A stretch of 64,000 bases of DNA from Marinifilum sp. N1E240 (GTDB taxonomy: Bacteria > Bacteroidota > Bacteroidia > Bacteroidales > Marinifilaceae). This document shows, in pieces, positions 35,301 to 44,828 of this stretch; position 1 is the stretch's first letter, and each line of letters starts with the position of its first letter. Location: NCBI RefSeq assembly GCF_009295825.1, contig NZ_WHKF01000001.1:62001-126000 (forward strand), read 5' to 3'. The position numbers were made by a program, and so were the translations under genes. The notes under the pieces are model-generated. The model was not told the DNA's origin, ran no database searches, and saw only the letters and a program-made list of their open reading frames with translations.

Positions 35301-38300
35301 ATGAGCAAGTATCAAAAAATCAATCTAATAATTGGTTGGATTTCCTTCGCTGTTGCAGCAGTGGTTTATTTGTTAACCATTGAACCAACTGTTAGCTTTT
35401 GGGATTGCGGAGAATTTATCACATCATCGTATAAATTGGAAGTGGGACACCCTCCCGGAGCGCCATTTTTTATGATACTGGCAAGATTGTTTTCACTGTT
35501 TGCACCAGGGACCGAATATGTTGCTTTAATGATTAACAGCTTATCGGCATTAGCGAGTGCATTTACAATTCTATTTCTTTTTTGGACCATTACTCATTTG
35601 GCGAAAAAATTGATTGTGAAAAATGGTGAAACTTCTTCGACTCAACTTTGGACAATTATGGCTAGTGGTTTTATTGGAGCTATGGCTTATACTTTTTCCG
35701 ATACATTTTGGTTTTCGGCAGTCGAAGGTGAGGTTTATGCAACATCATCGCTTTTTACAGCAATTGTTTTTTGGTGTATTTTAAAATGGGAGAACGAGGC
35801 TGATAAGCCATTCGCCAATAGATGGATTATTTTGATTGCCTATTTAATGGGTTTATCGATAGGAGTACACTTGCTTAATTTATTAGCAATACCAGCTATT
35901 GTTATGTTGTACTATTTTAAAAAGTACGAACCTAGCCGAAATGGCATTTTAAAAGCAATGGGCTTGTCTGTTTTATTACTTGGAGGTGTAATGTATGTTG
36001 TTATTCCGGGAATTGTTAAAATCGCATTTTTATTCGATTTATTCTTTGTGAATGTAATTGGCTTACCATTTAATACGGGATTAATCATTTTCATTCTGGC
36101 TTTGATAGGAGGAATTGTTTGGGGAGTTCGTTATACGGTAAGTAGAAATAAGGTGGTAGCCAATACTATTTTAATGGCATTTACAGTTGTTTTAATAGGA
36201 TATTCTTCTTATGCCTTAATCATGATTCGTTCAGCGGCTAATCCTAGTTTAGATCAGAATAATCCTGAAGATTTACAAACATTATTGTCTTACCTGAACA
36301 GAGAGCAGTATGGTGATACTCCATTAATTTACGGTCAGTATTTTAATGCTCCATTAAATGAAAAGGACAACTACGTTAAGGATAAAAATGTCTACATTAA
36401 AAAAGATGGGAAATATGTAGTTTCCTATGAAAAGAAAAAGGCAAACTTTAAGGATACTCATAAATCGATTTTCCCTAGAATGCATACCAAAGGAATGACA
36501 GGCAGGAATCCTGTTGAATATGCAAAATGGACAGGAATCGATCCAAAACAGGAAGAGAAGCCTAGCTTTGCTCAAAACCTTAATTTCTTTTTTTCTTACC
36601 AGATTAACTACATGTACTTCCGATATTTCATGTGGAATTTTGCGGGTCGTCAATCCGATAAGCAATCGTATGGAGGAGTAGTTGATGGGAACTGGATTTC
36701 TGGTATTCCGATAGTTGATAATCTACGTTTGGGAGATCAGAATCTGCGTGCTGAAGGAATGAAGAACAATAAGGCTAATAACAAATACTACTTCTTGCCT
36801 TTACTACTTGGGCTTGCTGGCTTATTTTATCATTACAAAAAAACCAAGGAAGGAAAACAGGATTTTTGGGTAGTAACACTCCTGTTTTTATTTACAGGTT
36901 TGGCAATTGTCTTGTATCTGAATCAGCCTCCATTGCAACCACGTGAACGAGATTACGCTTATGCAGGCTCATTTTATGCCTTCGCCATTTGGATTGGATT
37001 GGGTCTTTTGGCAGTTCTCGAACTATCCAGAAAAGTGATTAAACAAGATAAACTTGCCTTGCCGATAGTTTTTGCCATCTGCTTACTTGCTGTACCAGGA
37101 TTAATGGCTCAACAAAATTGGGATGATCACGACAGATCGGATCGATATTTGGCAAGAGATTTAGCCTATAATTATTTGAACTCATGCGAACCAAATGCGA
37201 TTCTGTTTACCATGGGCGATAATGATACGTTCCCATTGTGGTACTTACAGGAAGTTGAAGGAGTAAGAACCGATGTTCGTGTCTGTAATTTGAGTTATTT
37301 GTCAACTGATTGGTATATCGATCAGATGAAACAACAGAATTACGAATCGGCACCGTTACCAATATCAATGAAAAAAGATCAATACCTTTTTGGTAAACGC
37401 GATGTGGTGTATATGGTTGATGATCCTCGTTTAAAAGCTTATGTAGATAAGTACAATGGCTTGGATTTGAAAGAAGCATTAGATTATGTGTTAAGCGATA
37501 AGAAAAGCACTAAAACTATTTATGGATATGATGAAAGAATTGATCATTTCCCTTCAAATAAATTTAGATTAAAGGTTGATAAAGAACAGATTTTAAGAAC
37601 GAATACTCTCGGAATTAAAGATACTGCCAATATAGTTGATCAATTGGAGTGGGAAATAGATGGTAATTACGTTGAAAAAAGTGGGTTGGCATTATTTGAT
37701 ATGTTGTTGCAAAACAATTGGGAAAGACCAATGTACTTCGCAATTACAGTTCCCCCGAGTGGTTATTATGGTTTAGATAAATACTTCCAGCTGGAAGGAT
37801 TTGCTTATCGATTGGTTCCTGTTGAAACGATTAATGAGGATCAACAAACTGGTCGTGTAAATACCGATGTAATGTATACCAATATGTTGCAGGAATTTAA
37901 GTGGGGAAATATTAATGATCCAGAGATTTATATAGATGAAACCAGCTCGAGATTGACTTTGAGTATGCGCAATAATTTTCTTCGTTTAGCAAATTCGCTA
38001 ATGGATGAGAAAAAGCGTGATTCAGCAGTTATGGCATTGGATAAATGTATGGAGTTGGTGCCAAATGAATCTGTTCCATTGGATCTGTATGGTGTTTTAA
38101 TTGCTCAAGCATATTACCGAGCTGCGGAATATGAAAAAGCCAATCAAATGATCGAACAAATATCCGATAGATTGGTTAAAGAATTGGATTACTATGCAAG
38201 TTTAAAGCCGGTGTCCACATCAGAATTTCCACGTTGGCAGAATCGTAATTTGTATTTGATGCAGGAGATGTATCAGATTACTGCAAAATATGAACAAGAA

Positions 38301-38363
38301 GATTTAAATCGAAAAATTGAATTGGAGTTTAAAAGATTTTTAGGGAATTATAAAAACGGATGA
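35301..38363 (+). CDS. DUF2723 polytopic membrane protein (GT-C glycosyltransferase-like), copy 2
   Basis: 1020 aa. It is paralogous to copy 1 over its whole length, with the same WDCGEF, GHPPGAP, LQPRERDYAYAG and NWDDHDRS motifs. The periplasmic region and the C-terminal TPR-like helices are the more divergent parts. The stop overlaps the start of the polysaccharide deacetylase gene by 4 bases (ATGA), which places the two in one transcript. Divergence between copies suggests separate acceptors or donors, but this is inference. Confidence 0.85.
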   Translation: MSKYQKINLIIGWISFAVAAVVYLLTIEPTVSFWDCGEFITSSYKLEVGHPPGAPFFMILARLFSLFAPGTEYVALMINSLSALASAFTILFLFWTITHLAKKLIVKNGETSSTQLWTIMASGFIGAMAYTFSDTFWFSAVEGEVYATSSLFTAIVFWCILKWENEADKPFANRWIILIAYLMGLSIGVHLLNLLAIPAIVMLYYFKKYEPSRNGILKAMGLSVLLLGGVMYVVIPGIVKIAFLFDLFFVNVIGLPFNTGLIIFILALIGGIVWGVRYTVSRNKVVANTILMAFTVVLIGYSSYALIMIRSAANPSLDQNNPEDLQTLLSYLNREQYGDTPLIYGQYFNAPLNEKDNYVKDKNVYIKKDGKYVVSYEKKKANFKDTHKSIFPRMHTKGMTGRNPVEYAKWTGIDPKQEEKPSFAQNLNFFFSYQINYMYFRYFMWNFAGRQSDKQSYGGVVDGNWISGIPIVDNLRLGDQNLRAEGMKNNKANNKYYFLPLLLGLAGLFYHYKKTKEGKQDFWVVTLLFLFTGLAIVLYLNQPPLQPRERDYAYAGSFYAFAIWIGLGLLAVLELSRKVIKQDKLALPIVFAICLLAVPGLMAQQNWDDHDRSDRYLARDLAYNYLNSCEPNAILFTMGDNDTFPLWYLQEVEGVRTDVRVCNLSYLSTDWYIDQMKQQNYESAPLPISMKKDQYLFGKRDVVYMVDDPRLKAYVDKYNGLDLKEALDYVLSDKKSTKTIYGYDERIDHFPSNKFRLKVDKEQILRTNTLGIKDTANIVDQLEWEIDGNYVEKSGLALFDMLLQNNWERPMYFAITVPPSGYYGLDKYFQLEGFAYRLVPVETINEDQQTGRVNTDVMYTNMLQEFKWGNINDPEIYIDETSSRLTLSMRNNFLRLANSLMDEKKRDSAVMALDKCMELVPNESVPLDLYGVLIAQAYYRAAEYEKANQMIEQISDRLVKELDYYASLKPVSTSEFPRWQNRNLYLMQEMYQITAKYEQEDLNRKIELEFKRFLGNYKNG

Positions 38364-38980
38364 TGAGATTGAGATGGATGAGAGCGCCGGGGATATTGAA
38401 ATTGTTGTTCCCGGACTTTGTGTGGAGGTATAATTCTGGTGATAAAAAGGTGTATTTAACTTTTGATGATGGACCTATTCCGGAATCTACTTTGTGGACT
38501 TTGGATTTATTAAGAGAGAAGAATGTAAAAGCTACTTTCTTTTGTGTTGGTGAAAATGTAAAAAAACATCCTGACTTGTACAGAAGGATTGTTGAGGAAG
38601 GTCATGCCGTGGGGAATCATACTCACAATCATTTGAAGGGATGGAAAACCAATACTCAAAAGTATGTAGAGAATGTAATACTGGCTTCGGAATTCGTAGA
38701 TTCTAAGTTGTTCCGACCACCATATGGATTGATAAAAAGAGCGCAGGCAAAATACTTGTCTTCGGACTATAAAATTATCATGTGGGATATCTTAAGTGGT
38801 GATTATCGTCAGGATATTTCACCAGAGAGATGCTATCGCGATGTATTGAATAAAATTCGTCCGGGTTCTATTTTGCTTTTTCACAATCATGAAAAATCAG
38901 AGAAAAACATGCGCTATACAATTCCACGATTGATAGATGAATTGCATGCTCAGGGATATGAATTTGACATTTGCCACTAG
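38360..38980 (+). CDS. Polysaccharide deacetylase (NodB family)
   Basis: 206 aa. The NodB motifs are TFDDGP (metal and catalytic Asp), GNHTHNH (metal His pair), FRPPYG, DILSGDYRQD and LLFHNH. It removes N-acetyl groups from GlcNAc-containing glycans or peptidoglycan. The N-terminus has no classical signal (MMRLRWMRAPGILKLLFPDF is amphipathic and basic), so location is uncertain. The start overlaps the DUF2723 stop by 4 bases. A glycan role fits its neighbour. Confidence 0.9.
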   Translation: MMRLRWMRAPGILKLLFPDFVWRYNSGDKKVYLTFDDGPIPESTLWTLDLLREKNVKATFFCVGENVKKHPDLYRRIVEEGHAVGNHTHNHLKGWKTNTQKYVENVILASEFVDSKLFRPPYGLIKRAQAKYLSSDYKIIMWDILSGDYRQDISPERCYRDVLNKIRPGSILLFHNHEKSEKNMRYTIPRLIDELHAQGYEFDICH

Positions 38981-39141
38981 AAAAACAAAAAAATCCTGTC
39001 GATAAGAGTACGATAAAGCATTTGAATCCGTAAATTTGCTCTCAATCAAACGATTTATACCATTTTATAACTGAGATCTGTTGCAGTTTGACTACTAAAA
39101 TAAGCGCAAATAGTAACAGAAACATACAATTAATCTGACAG

Positions 39142-40410
39142 ATGAGAGTACTTCTTTTGGGGTCCGGAGGACGTGAACATGCTTTTGCATGGAAATTTAA
39201 TCAAAGTAAAAAGCTGGAAAAACTATTTGTAGCACCTGGAAATGCGGGAACTGCTGAAATAGCCGAAAATATCGATTTGAATCCAAACGATTTTCCTAAG
39301 ATTAAGGAATTCGTATTGGCAAATGAGATTGATATGCTTGTAGTTGGTCCTGAAGATCCATTGGTAAATGGAATTCATGATTTCTTTTTAGCAGATGAGC
39401 AAATCAAGCACATTCCGGTTATTGGTCCTGAAAAATTAGGAGCACAATTAGAAGGAAGTAAAGATTTTGCCAAGGAATTCATGTTCCGACACAATATTCC
39501 TACAGCTCAATACAAATGTATCACTAATGATAATATTGAAGAAGGATACCAGTTTTTAGAATCACTTAAAGCGCCATATGTATTAAAAGCAGACGGATTG
39601 GCTGCGGGTAAAGGTGTTCTTATTATTAAAAATTTGGATGAGGCTAAAAGCTCGTTGAAAGAGATGCTAGGCGGAATGTTTGGTGAAGCTGGAAACCGAG
39701 TAGTAATTGAGGAATTTTTATCGGGAATAGAATTGTCTGTTTTTGTTTTAACCGACGGTAAAAATTATAAAACTCTTGCTGAAGCTAAGGATTACAAAAG
39801 AATTGGAGAAGGGGAAACCGGATTAAATACTGGTGGTATGGGTGCAATTTCGCCTGTTCCTTTTGCTAAAGGTGATTTCATGCAAAAAGTGGAGGAGAGA
39901 GTTATTCTTCCTACTATTGAAGGATTGAGTAAAGATAATATTCCATACAAAGGATTCGTGTTTATTGGATTGATGAATGTTGGGGGAGATCCTTATGTGA
40001 TTGAGTACAATGTGAGAATGGGTGATCCTGAAACAGAGGTGATTTTACCGAGAGTAAAATCTGATTTATTGGAGTTGATGGAAGCTGTTTCAAAACAAGA
40101 ATTGGATAAAGCTGATTTTGAAATGGATTCAAGAACCGTATCAACAGTGATGTTAGTATCAGGTGGTTATCCTGAAACTTATGAAAAGGGAAAAGCCATT
40201 TCCAACTTAAAAGATGTTGAAGGTAGTATTGTTTTTCATGCAGGCACTACAAATTCAGGATCTGAGGTTGTGACCAATGGAGGACGTGTAATCTCAGTAA
40301 GTTCTTATGGTGAGAATATGTCGGAGGCATTAAAATCCTCATTTAAAAATGCAGAATTGATCGATTTTGAAGGAAAATATTTCCGAAGAGATATCGGGTT
40401 CGATTTATAA
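39142..40410 (+). CDS. purD: Phosphoribosylamine-glycine ligase
   Basis: 422 aa, ATP-grasp enzyme of normal length. Diagnostic features are the N-terminal LLLGSGGREHAFAWK, the ATP loop KADGLAAGKGV and GGMGAISPVP. Near the end is VIEYNVRMGDPETE. It catalyses the second step of de novo purine synthesis. A TAAATTTG box at 39031-39038 could be its -7 promoter element, though no -33 match is spaced at 18. Monocistronic here. Confidence 0.96.
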   Translation: MRVLLLGSGGREHAFAWKFNQSKKLEKLFVAPGNAGTAEIAENIDLNPNDFPKIKEFVLANEIDMLVVGPEDPLVNGIHDFFLADEQIKHIPVIGPEKLGAQLEGSKDFAKEFMFRHNIPTAQYKCITNDNIEEGYQFLESLKAPYVLKADGLAAGKGVLIIKNLDEAKSSLKEMLGGMFGEAGNRVVIEEFLSGIELSVFVLTDGKNYKTLAEAKDYKRIGEGETGLNTGGMGAISPVPFAKGDFMQKVEERVILPTIEGLSKDNIPYKGFVFIGLMNVGGDPYVIEYNVRMGDPETEVILPRVKSDLLELMEAVSKQELDKADFEMDSRTVSTVMLVSGGYPETYEKGKAISNLKDVEGSIVFHAGTTNSGSEVVTNGGRVISVSSYGENMSEALKSSFKNAELIDFEGKYFRRDIGFDL

Positions 40411-40472
40411 AATAACTGATCTCACTGCTTTTTTTTTAGGAAAGGGGCAGTGAACTTTTAATTTCTCGTTAC

Positions 40473-41447
40473 ATGCTGTTAAAGACATTAAAGGGCAGAC
40501 ATTATTTGCTACTGGTATTTGTACCAATTTTAATTCTACTATTGTGGTTTAAAGCCTTTATGAATCCTGTATCCTTAACAGGGAGTCAATCGCAAATGCC
40601 AATTTATTCTTTACTCCAAAGTATTACCGGGGAAAGTTTAGTTGCATTAAACATTGTAGGATATTTAATTCTTGCATTTTTGTCTTTAATGATGGTTCGT
40701 TTAAACGAGCGATATGTATTTATTCGACAGCGAACGGATTTACCAGCCTTTGTATTTGCTCTAATTGCAACCGGAACTGTTTCACTATACGGTATGCATC
40801 CATCTTTATTGGCTTCATTGTTATTGTTTTTTGCGATCGAGAGAGTCTTTGGTATTTATCATGGATCATCAACCCTAGCTAAATCATTCGATGCTGGAAT
40901 GCTAATTGGTTTGGCAAGTTTGGTTTATGTTTTTGCAGGAGTATATCTGATATGGTTTTGGCTATCTTTAGCTTTTTTAGGTTACTTCAGAGGACGTGAA
41001 ATTTTAGCGGGTTTTGTTGGTTTTATCTTACCAGTTTTTGTTGCAGTAAGTTGGTTTTATTTAAATGATAACTTACAGGATTTAATTCAAACTTTTAATG
41101 CACTTTTAAGTCAAAGTGATTTTGGTGAATACTCATTATACCAAAAAGCGTTTTGGCTGGTTATTGGCTTTTTAGTGTTAATTTCATCAGCCTTTATGAC
41201 TCGTGTTGTTGAAGAAAAGAAAATCAGTTCAAGAAAATACTTTACCATTTTATTGATATTTTTTCTTTGTGCAATAGCTAGTTTTTTACTTTTTAGTGCT
41301 GCTGGAGTAGAGTTGTATTTTGTTACTCTTATTCCAGTAACCTACATTATTAGTCATTATTTTGTACTTAGCAGATATTCCTGGATGATGGAAGTATTGT
41401 TTGTTATTTTTGTATTATCAGGAATATTAATTCATTTTTTGGCATAA
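40473..41447 (+). CDS. Polytopic membrane protein, DUF6427-like
   Basis: 324 aa with about 9 hydrophobic helices spread evenly along the length. The start MLLKTLKGRHYLLLVFVP and the conserved LSSAFMTRVVEEKKISSRKY loop (shown in part) are in the style of Bacteroidota DUF6427 proteins, which often sit near purine or cell-division genes. No catalytic motif is seen. It follows purD by 62 bases. The family assignment is from general resemblance only. Confidence 0.6.
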   Translation: MLLKTLKGRHYLLLVFVPILILLLWFKAFMNPVSLTGSQSQMPIYSLLQSITGESLVALNIVGYLILAFLSLMMVRLNERYVFIRQRTDLPAFVFALIATGTVSLYGMHPSLLASLLLFFAIERVFGIYHGSSTLAKSFDAGMLIGLASLVYVFAGVYLIWFWLSLAFLGYFRGREILAGFVGFILPVFVAVSWFYLNDNLQDLIQTFNALLSQSDFGEYSLYQKAFWLVIGFLVLISSAFMTRVVEEKKISSRKYFTILLIFFLCAIASFLLFSAAGVELYFVTLIPVTYIISHYFVLSRYSWMMEVLFVIFVLSGILIHFLA

Positions 41448-41480
41448 AAAAATGCCATCCCCAGTTGGATGACATTTTTT
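41447..41480. terminator. Bidirectional terminator
   Basis: CATCC (41457-41461) pairs with GGATG (41468-41472) around CCAGTT. One C-A mismatch follows, then ATG/CAT and A/T extension. It lies between convergent genes. Confidence 0.75.
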
Positions 41481-41499
41481 ATATAGAACAGGTTATATT

Positions 41500-43377
41500 T
41501 TATTTTTCAATGATATTTTCAGTATCAAATGCTGTGGCAACCATATTGTCTTCTTCATTATCAGTTACAGCAAAAATAATGTCGTTATAGTCTTTATCAC
41601 CATCAGGTAGCTTAATATCTTCAAAGCAAAGAACAATATCTTTACAATTGTTTTCGATAAATAAAACATGCTGCTGATTGTCTAAAGGATTAAGGTATGT
41701 ATTTGTGTAATGACGATAAACACCTTCAACAGTAGCACCATTCTTCCATCCTTTTGCAATTAAGCAGAATCCGATTACTGTGTTTTCAGGGAATGCTACA
41801 TCACCTAGTTGAACTCGATCGCCGGACGTTAATCCGCCACCTTCTCCTTCTTTAGAAACATTAGGGAATAGCATGTGAAGTTCAACATCATCTTCATCTG
41901 ATGGAGGATTTGCTGCATCATAAGTGTAGTAAGCCAATGAGTTTCTCCAGCCAGCACCTTCATCAATAAAAGTTAGATAAACAGGTGATTCTTTTGTTAA
42001 TCGTAAAATTAAATTGTTTTCATCTGTGAACAGATCAGAATGTGTATCTATATTGTTTGTTCCTGGAGGAAACATTGCAACAATATTATCGATTAAGGTA
42101 GCACAAGGTTTGGTAGGAATAATATCCTCAGGAATTCCTTCATCCAGTTCAATGGTTAATATTTTTAAGCCACCTGTTCCTGCTGCAACAAAAATGTACT
42201 CATCTTTTGATTCAACAAAATTAACAGAAGCATCAAAATCCATACTTCCAAGAAGTGTTACATCGTCATTTTCTTCAGGAATCATAGCACCAACATATAA
42301 TCCGGCACCACCATTTCCAATTAGTAAAAGCTCTTCGTTCAGCGCTACCGAATTGGTTACATAGTTCTCATCTAAACGGTCTTCAGGTGTAGGAGGTCGT
42401 TCAATATGTTCTTTTAGTTCTCCGTTTAATAATCTGATATCTAATCCACCTTCGTTTAATGCTGCTAAGACGTATTCTTCATTCACATCAATTTCAGTTT
42501 TTGATTCGGGAGTTACCGGACCGTTAACTGAAAATGGACTTAATGCAGTAAAATCAGACTTAGAGAAAGATTGTATCTGTGGAGTATCCCCATCTAGAAC
42601 ATAAATGTTATTAGAATTTACACTTAAGGATCTAGCGTCATTAATAGCGGTGCTTGTTGCTAAACTAAAATCGTGATTAAGGATTGTTAATGATCCTGTA
42701 GAACCACTTGTTACGTATATATAGTTTTCATCCACTTCCACATCAGTAGCAACATAGGATGAAATATCATATGTATTTGTAATGTACAGAATTTGACCGG
42801 ATGGACTAATTTCCAACTCAATAAGAATTGCTGGTGAATCATATACAAATCCAACACTTTCAGGATCAAGTGCTCCAGCTAAATACAATTTGCCGTTGTA
42901 ATAATCAGCAGCACTTACATCAACATCATGCAATAAAGCTTGAGCCTGAAGAACTGGGTTACTCTTATCTGTAATATTAAATAGTTCTACACCACCATTA
43001 TACTCAGTTCCTTTTGTATTGTAGGTTACAAATGCCATGTTTTCAACTATTTTTACATGGGTTGCCTGAACGTATTCTCCTTTAACCATAGGAGCATCTA
43101 CCTCAGCTCTTAGTTTAAACGCATAGTTTTTTGTTAAATCTATTTCGGGAAATTCTTTTGTGGATTTAACAGATCCTATTGGTAAATCTACAACCTTCAG
43201 CAATTTGTCGGAATAGTTTACACGGGCATTTAGCTCTGTGGAATTATTGTTAATACTTACATTTTTAATAATGTCATTGTCTTTTTCTTTCTCTTTATCA
43301 GGACTTTTAAAATTGTCATCTGAACAGGAATAAACTAGTGATAATGAGAAAATAAATAGTAGTAAATACTTTTTCAT
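41500..43377 (-). CDS. Surface lipoprotein with LVIVD-like propeller and DUF4114 domain
   Basis: The ATG at 43377 is chosen because it is followed by a lipoprotein signal (lipobox LVYSC, Cys18, then SDDNF); an in-frame start at 43503 would bury it. The mature protein has about 400 residues of propeller-like repeats (VELFNITDKSNPV, LYLAGALDP). The C-terminal DUF4114 domain follows, with GFCLIAKGW and the metal-binding-like DGDKDYNDIIF. The acidic residues after the Cys fit surface export. Probable extracellular ligand or matrix protein; function unknown. Confidence 0.8.
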   Translation of the reverse strand: MKKYLLLFIFSLSLVYSCSDDNFKSPDKEKEKDNDIIKNVSINNNSTELNARVNYSDKLLKVVDLPIGSVKSTKEFPEIDLTKNYAFKLRAEVDAPMVKGEYVQATHVKIVENMAFVTYNTKGTEYNGGVELFNITDKSNPVLQAQALLHDVDVSAADYYNGKLYLAGALDPESVGFVYDSPAILIELEISPSGQILYITNTYDISSYVATDVEVDENYIYVTSGSTGSLTILNHDFSLATSTAINDARSLSVNSNNIYVLDGDTPQIQSFSKSDFTALSPFSVNGPVTPESKTEIDVNEEYVLAALNEGGLDIRLLNGELKEHIERPPTPEDRLDENYVTNSVALNEELLLIGNGGAGLYVGAMIPEENDDVTLLGSMDFDASVNFVESKDEYIFVAAGTGGLKILTIELDEGIPEDIIPTKPCATLIDNIVAMFPPGTNNIDTHSDLFTDENNLILRLTKESPVYLTFIDEGAGWRNSLAYYTYDAANPPSDEDDVELHMLFPNVSKEGEGGGLTSGDRVQLGDVAFPENTVIGFCLIAKGWKNGATVEGVYRHYTNTYLNPLDNQQHVLFIENNCKDIVLCFEDIKLPDGDKDYNDIIFAVTDNEEDNMVATAFDTENIIEK

Positions 43378-43545
43378 AACTATTGCGAATTTTATATTAT
43401 TCATATTTTGTTCACACAAGTTACACTCTTTGATTGACAATAAGATATTGATTATGGTCAAAAAGCTTAAAATATTGATGAAGAGCATGTTTTCTTCTGT
43501 CAAATTTTGTAAAACATTGTTTTATAAAAGTTTATGCTGTGAGGA

Positions 43546-44610
43546 TTAAAAGTTCTTTTTAATCCATCGTGGAAGAAGATAAACACCGATAAACAGGTAA
43601 GGATAATATGATATGAGGCGCCAAATGAGAGCCATACTTGCAGCTAATCCAGCTGAAGGTAAAAAATCTCCTAAGTATTGAGTGAAAACCCACTCCGAGA
43701 AACCACTTCCTCCAGGAGTTGGACTAACCAGCATCATAATCCACATTACCAATTGACGAGCAAATATCATTATATGTTCAGAGAAAGCATAACCTTGAAA
43801 CCAAAATGCTAATAGCATAGCATTAACAACCCAATACCTGGCTGTCCAAGAGCAAAAGGTAGCCATAAATGCTTTAAACCAAAATCTAAATGGTTTTCTG
43901 CGTAATTCTTTTGAACTTTCTATTATATCACTTCCTGCTTTATTAGCTCCATGTTTCCATTTGCGAAGAACAGGTAATTTAAAAATCCAAAGTAGCAACC
44001 ATTTTAAACCTCGAGGATTCCAGAATAGACCATAAGTTAGGACGATTAGATAAAGGAGTTTAACCAAATATCCACCCAAAGCAAAATACAAAAGAGAGTC
44101 CAGCCATAACGAATGTTCAGGAGAATCTATCATGAACAGTTGTTGTACGTCTAACAACAGAATTAATAAAGGAAACATGACAATAAAGTACAATTCATCA
44201 AGAAATGAGGTTGACATGACTACAGCAGAACTTCTACCAACTTTTAGACCTTCCTTGTTAAGGTAAAGGATGGCAACAGATGTACCTCCAATTGCAGACG
44301 GAGTTACCGCTGAGGTAAATTCCCAAAGCATAATAATTCGAAAAGATTTTCGCCAGGAAAATTTTCCATCAGTAAGTATTCTAAGCCTTGCCATATAACC
44401 TAGATCCCTAATAATCATCATAACAAGAGCAATGCATAACCAAAACAATGAATACCATGTGAACTCAATTAAAGAAAAAGTGTTGCTATCCACTTCTTTA
44501 GACAACATATAAACAACTACAGCTAAGCCAAATAAAATCGGATAAATGATTCTACTTGGTCTAACCCCATTCAGAAGTTTTTTTTGATTGCCTGGCTTGG
44601 GTTGACTCAT
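43546..44610 (-). CDS. Flippase-like / lysylphosphatidylglycerol synthase TM-region protein (UPF0104)
   Basis: The ATG at 44610 (MSQPKPGNQKKLLNG) is preferred over 44664 and gives 354 aa. About eight membrane helices occur. The family motifs WEFTSAVTPSAIGGTSVA and VSPTPGGSGFSEW are clear. The family includes MprF N-terminal flippases and uncharacterised lipid transporters; there is no LPG synthase domain here. Monocistronic. The lipid substrate is unknown. Confidence 0.85.
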   Translation of the reverse strand: MSQPKPGNQKKLLNGVRPSRIIYPILFGLAVVVYMLSKEVDSNTFSLIEFTWYSLFWLCIALVMMIIRDLGYMARLRILTDGKFSWRKSFRIIMLWEFTSAVTPSAIGGTSVAILYLNKEGLKVGRSSAVVMSTSFLDELYFIVMFPLLILLLDVQQLFMIDSPEHSLWLDSLLYFALGGYLVKLLYLIVLTYGLFWNPRGLKWLLLWIFKLPVLRKWKHGANKAGSDIIESSKELRRKPFRFWFKAFMATFCSWTARYWVVNAMLLAFWFQGYAFSEHIMIFARQLVMWIMMLVSPTPGGSGFSEWVFTQYLGDFLPSAGLAASMALIWRLISYYPYLFIGVYLLPRWIKKNF

Positions 44611-44828
44611 TTTTAATGCTCTAAAGGGTAATAAATTTACACAAATAATAAGTTTCACAAACAAACTGAGAGTGAAGGAATTGTTAAAAATACATAAATA
44701 AGCTAGAAGCTAAACAATTGTTCAAGTAAGAAAGATTCTTATAATGAAGAGCAAGTTATGCTTGTTAATATTTAGTTGATATGCAGTTTTTTCCTATTTT
44801 TAATAGACTAACATTCAATATTTATACT

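Noticed and set aside
43378-43503. Upstream in-frame start for the DUF4114 lipoprotein
   Set aside because: The downstream ATG at 43377 is followed directly by a lipoprotein signal and lipobox; the extension would bury it.
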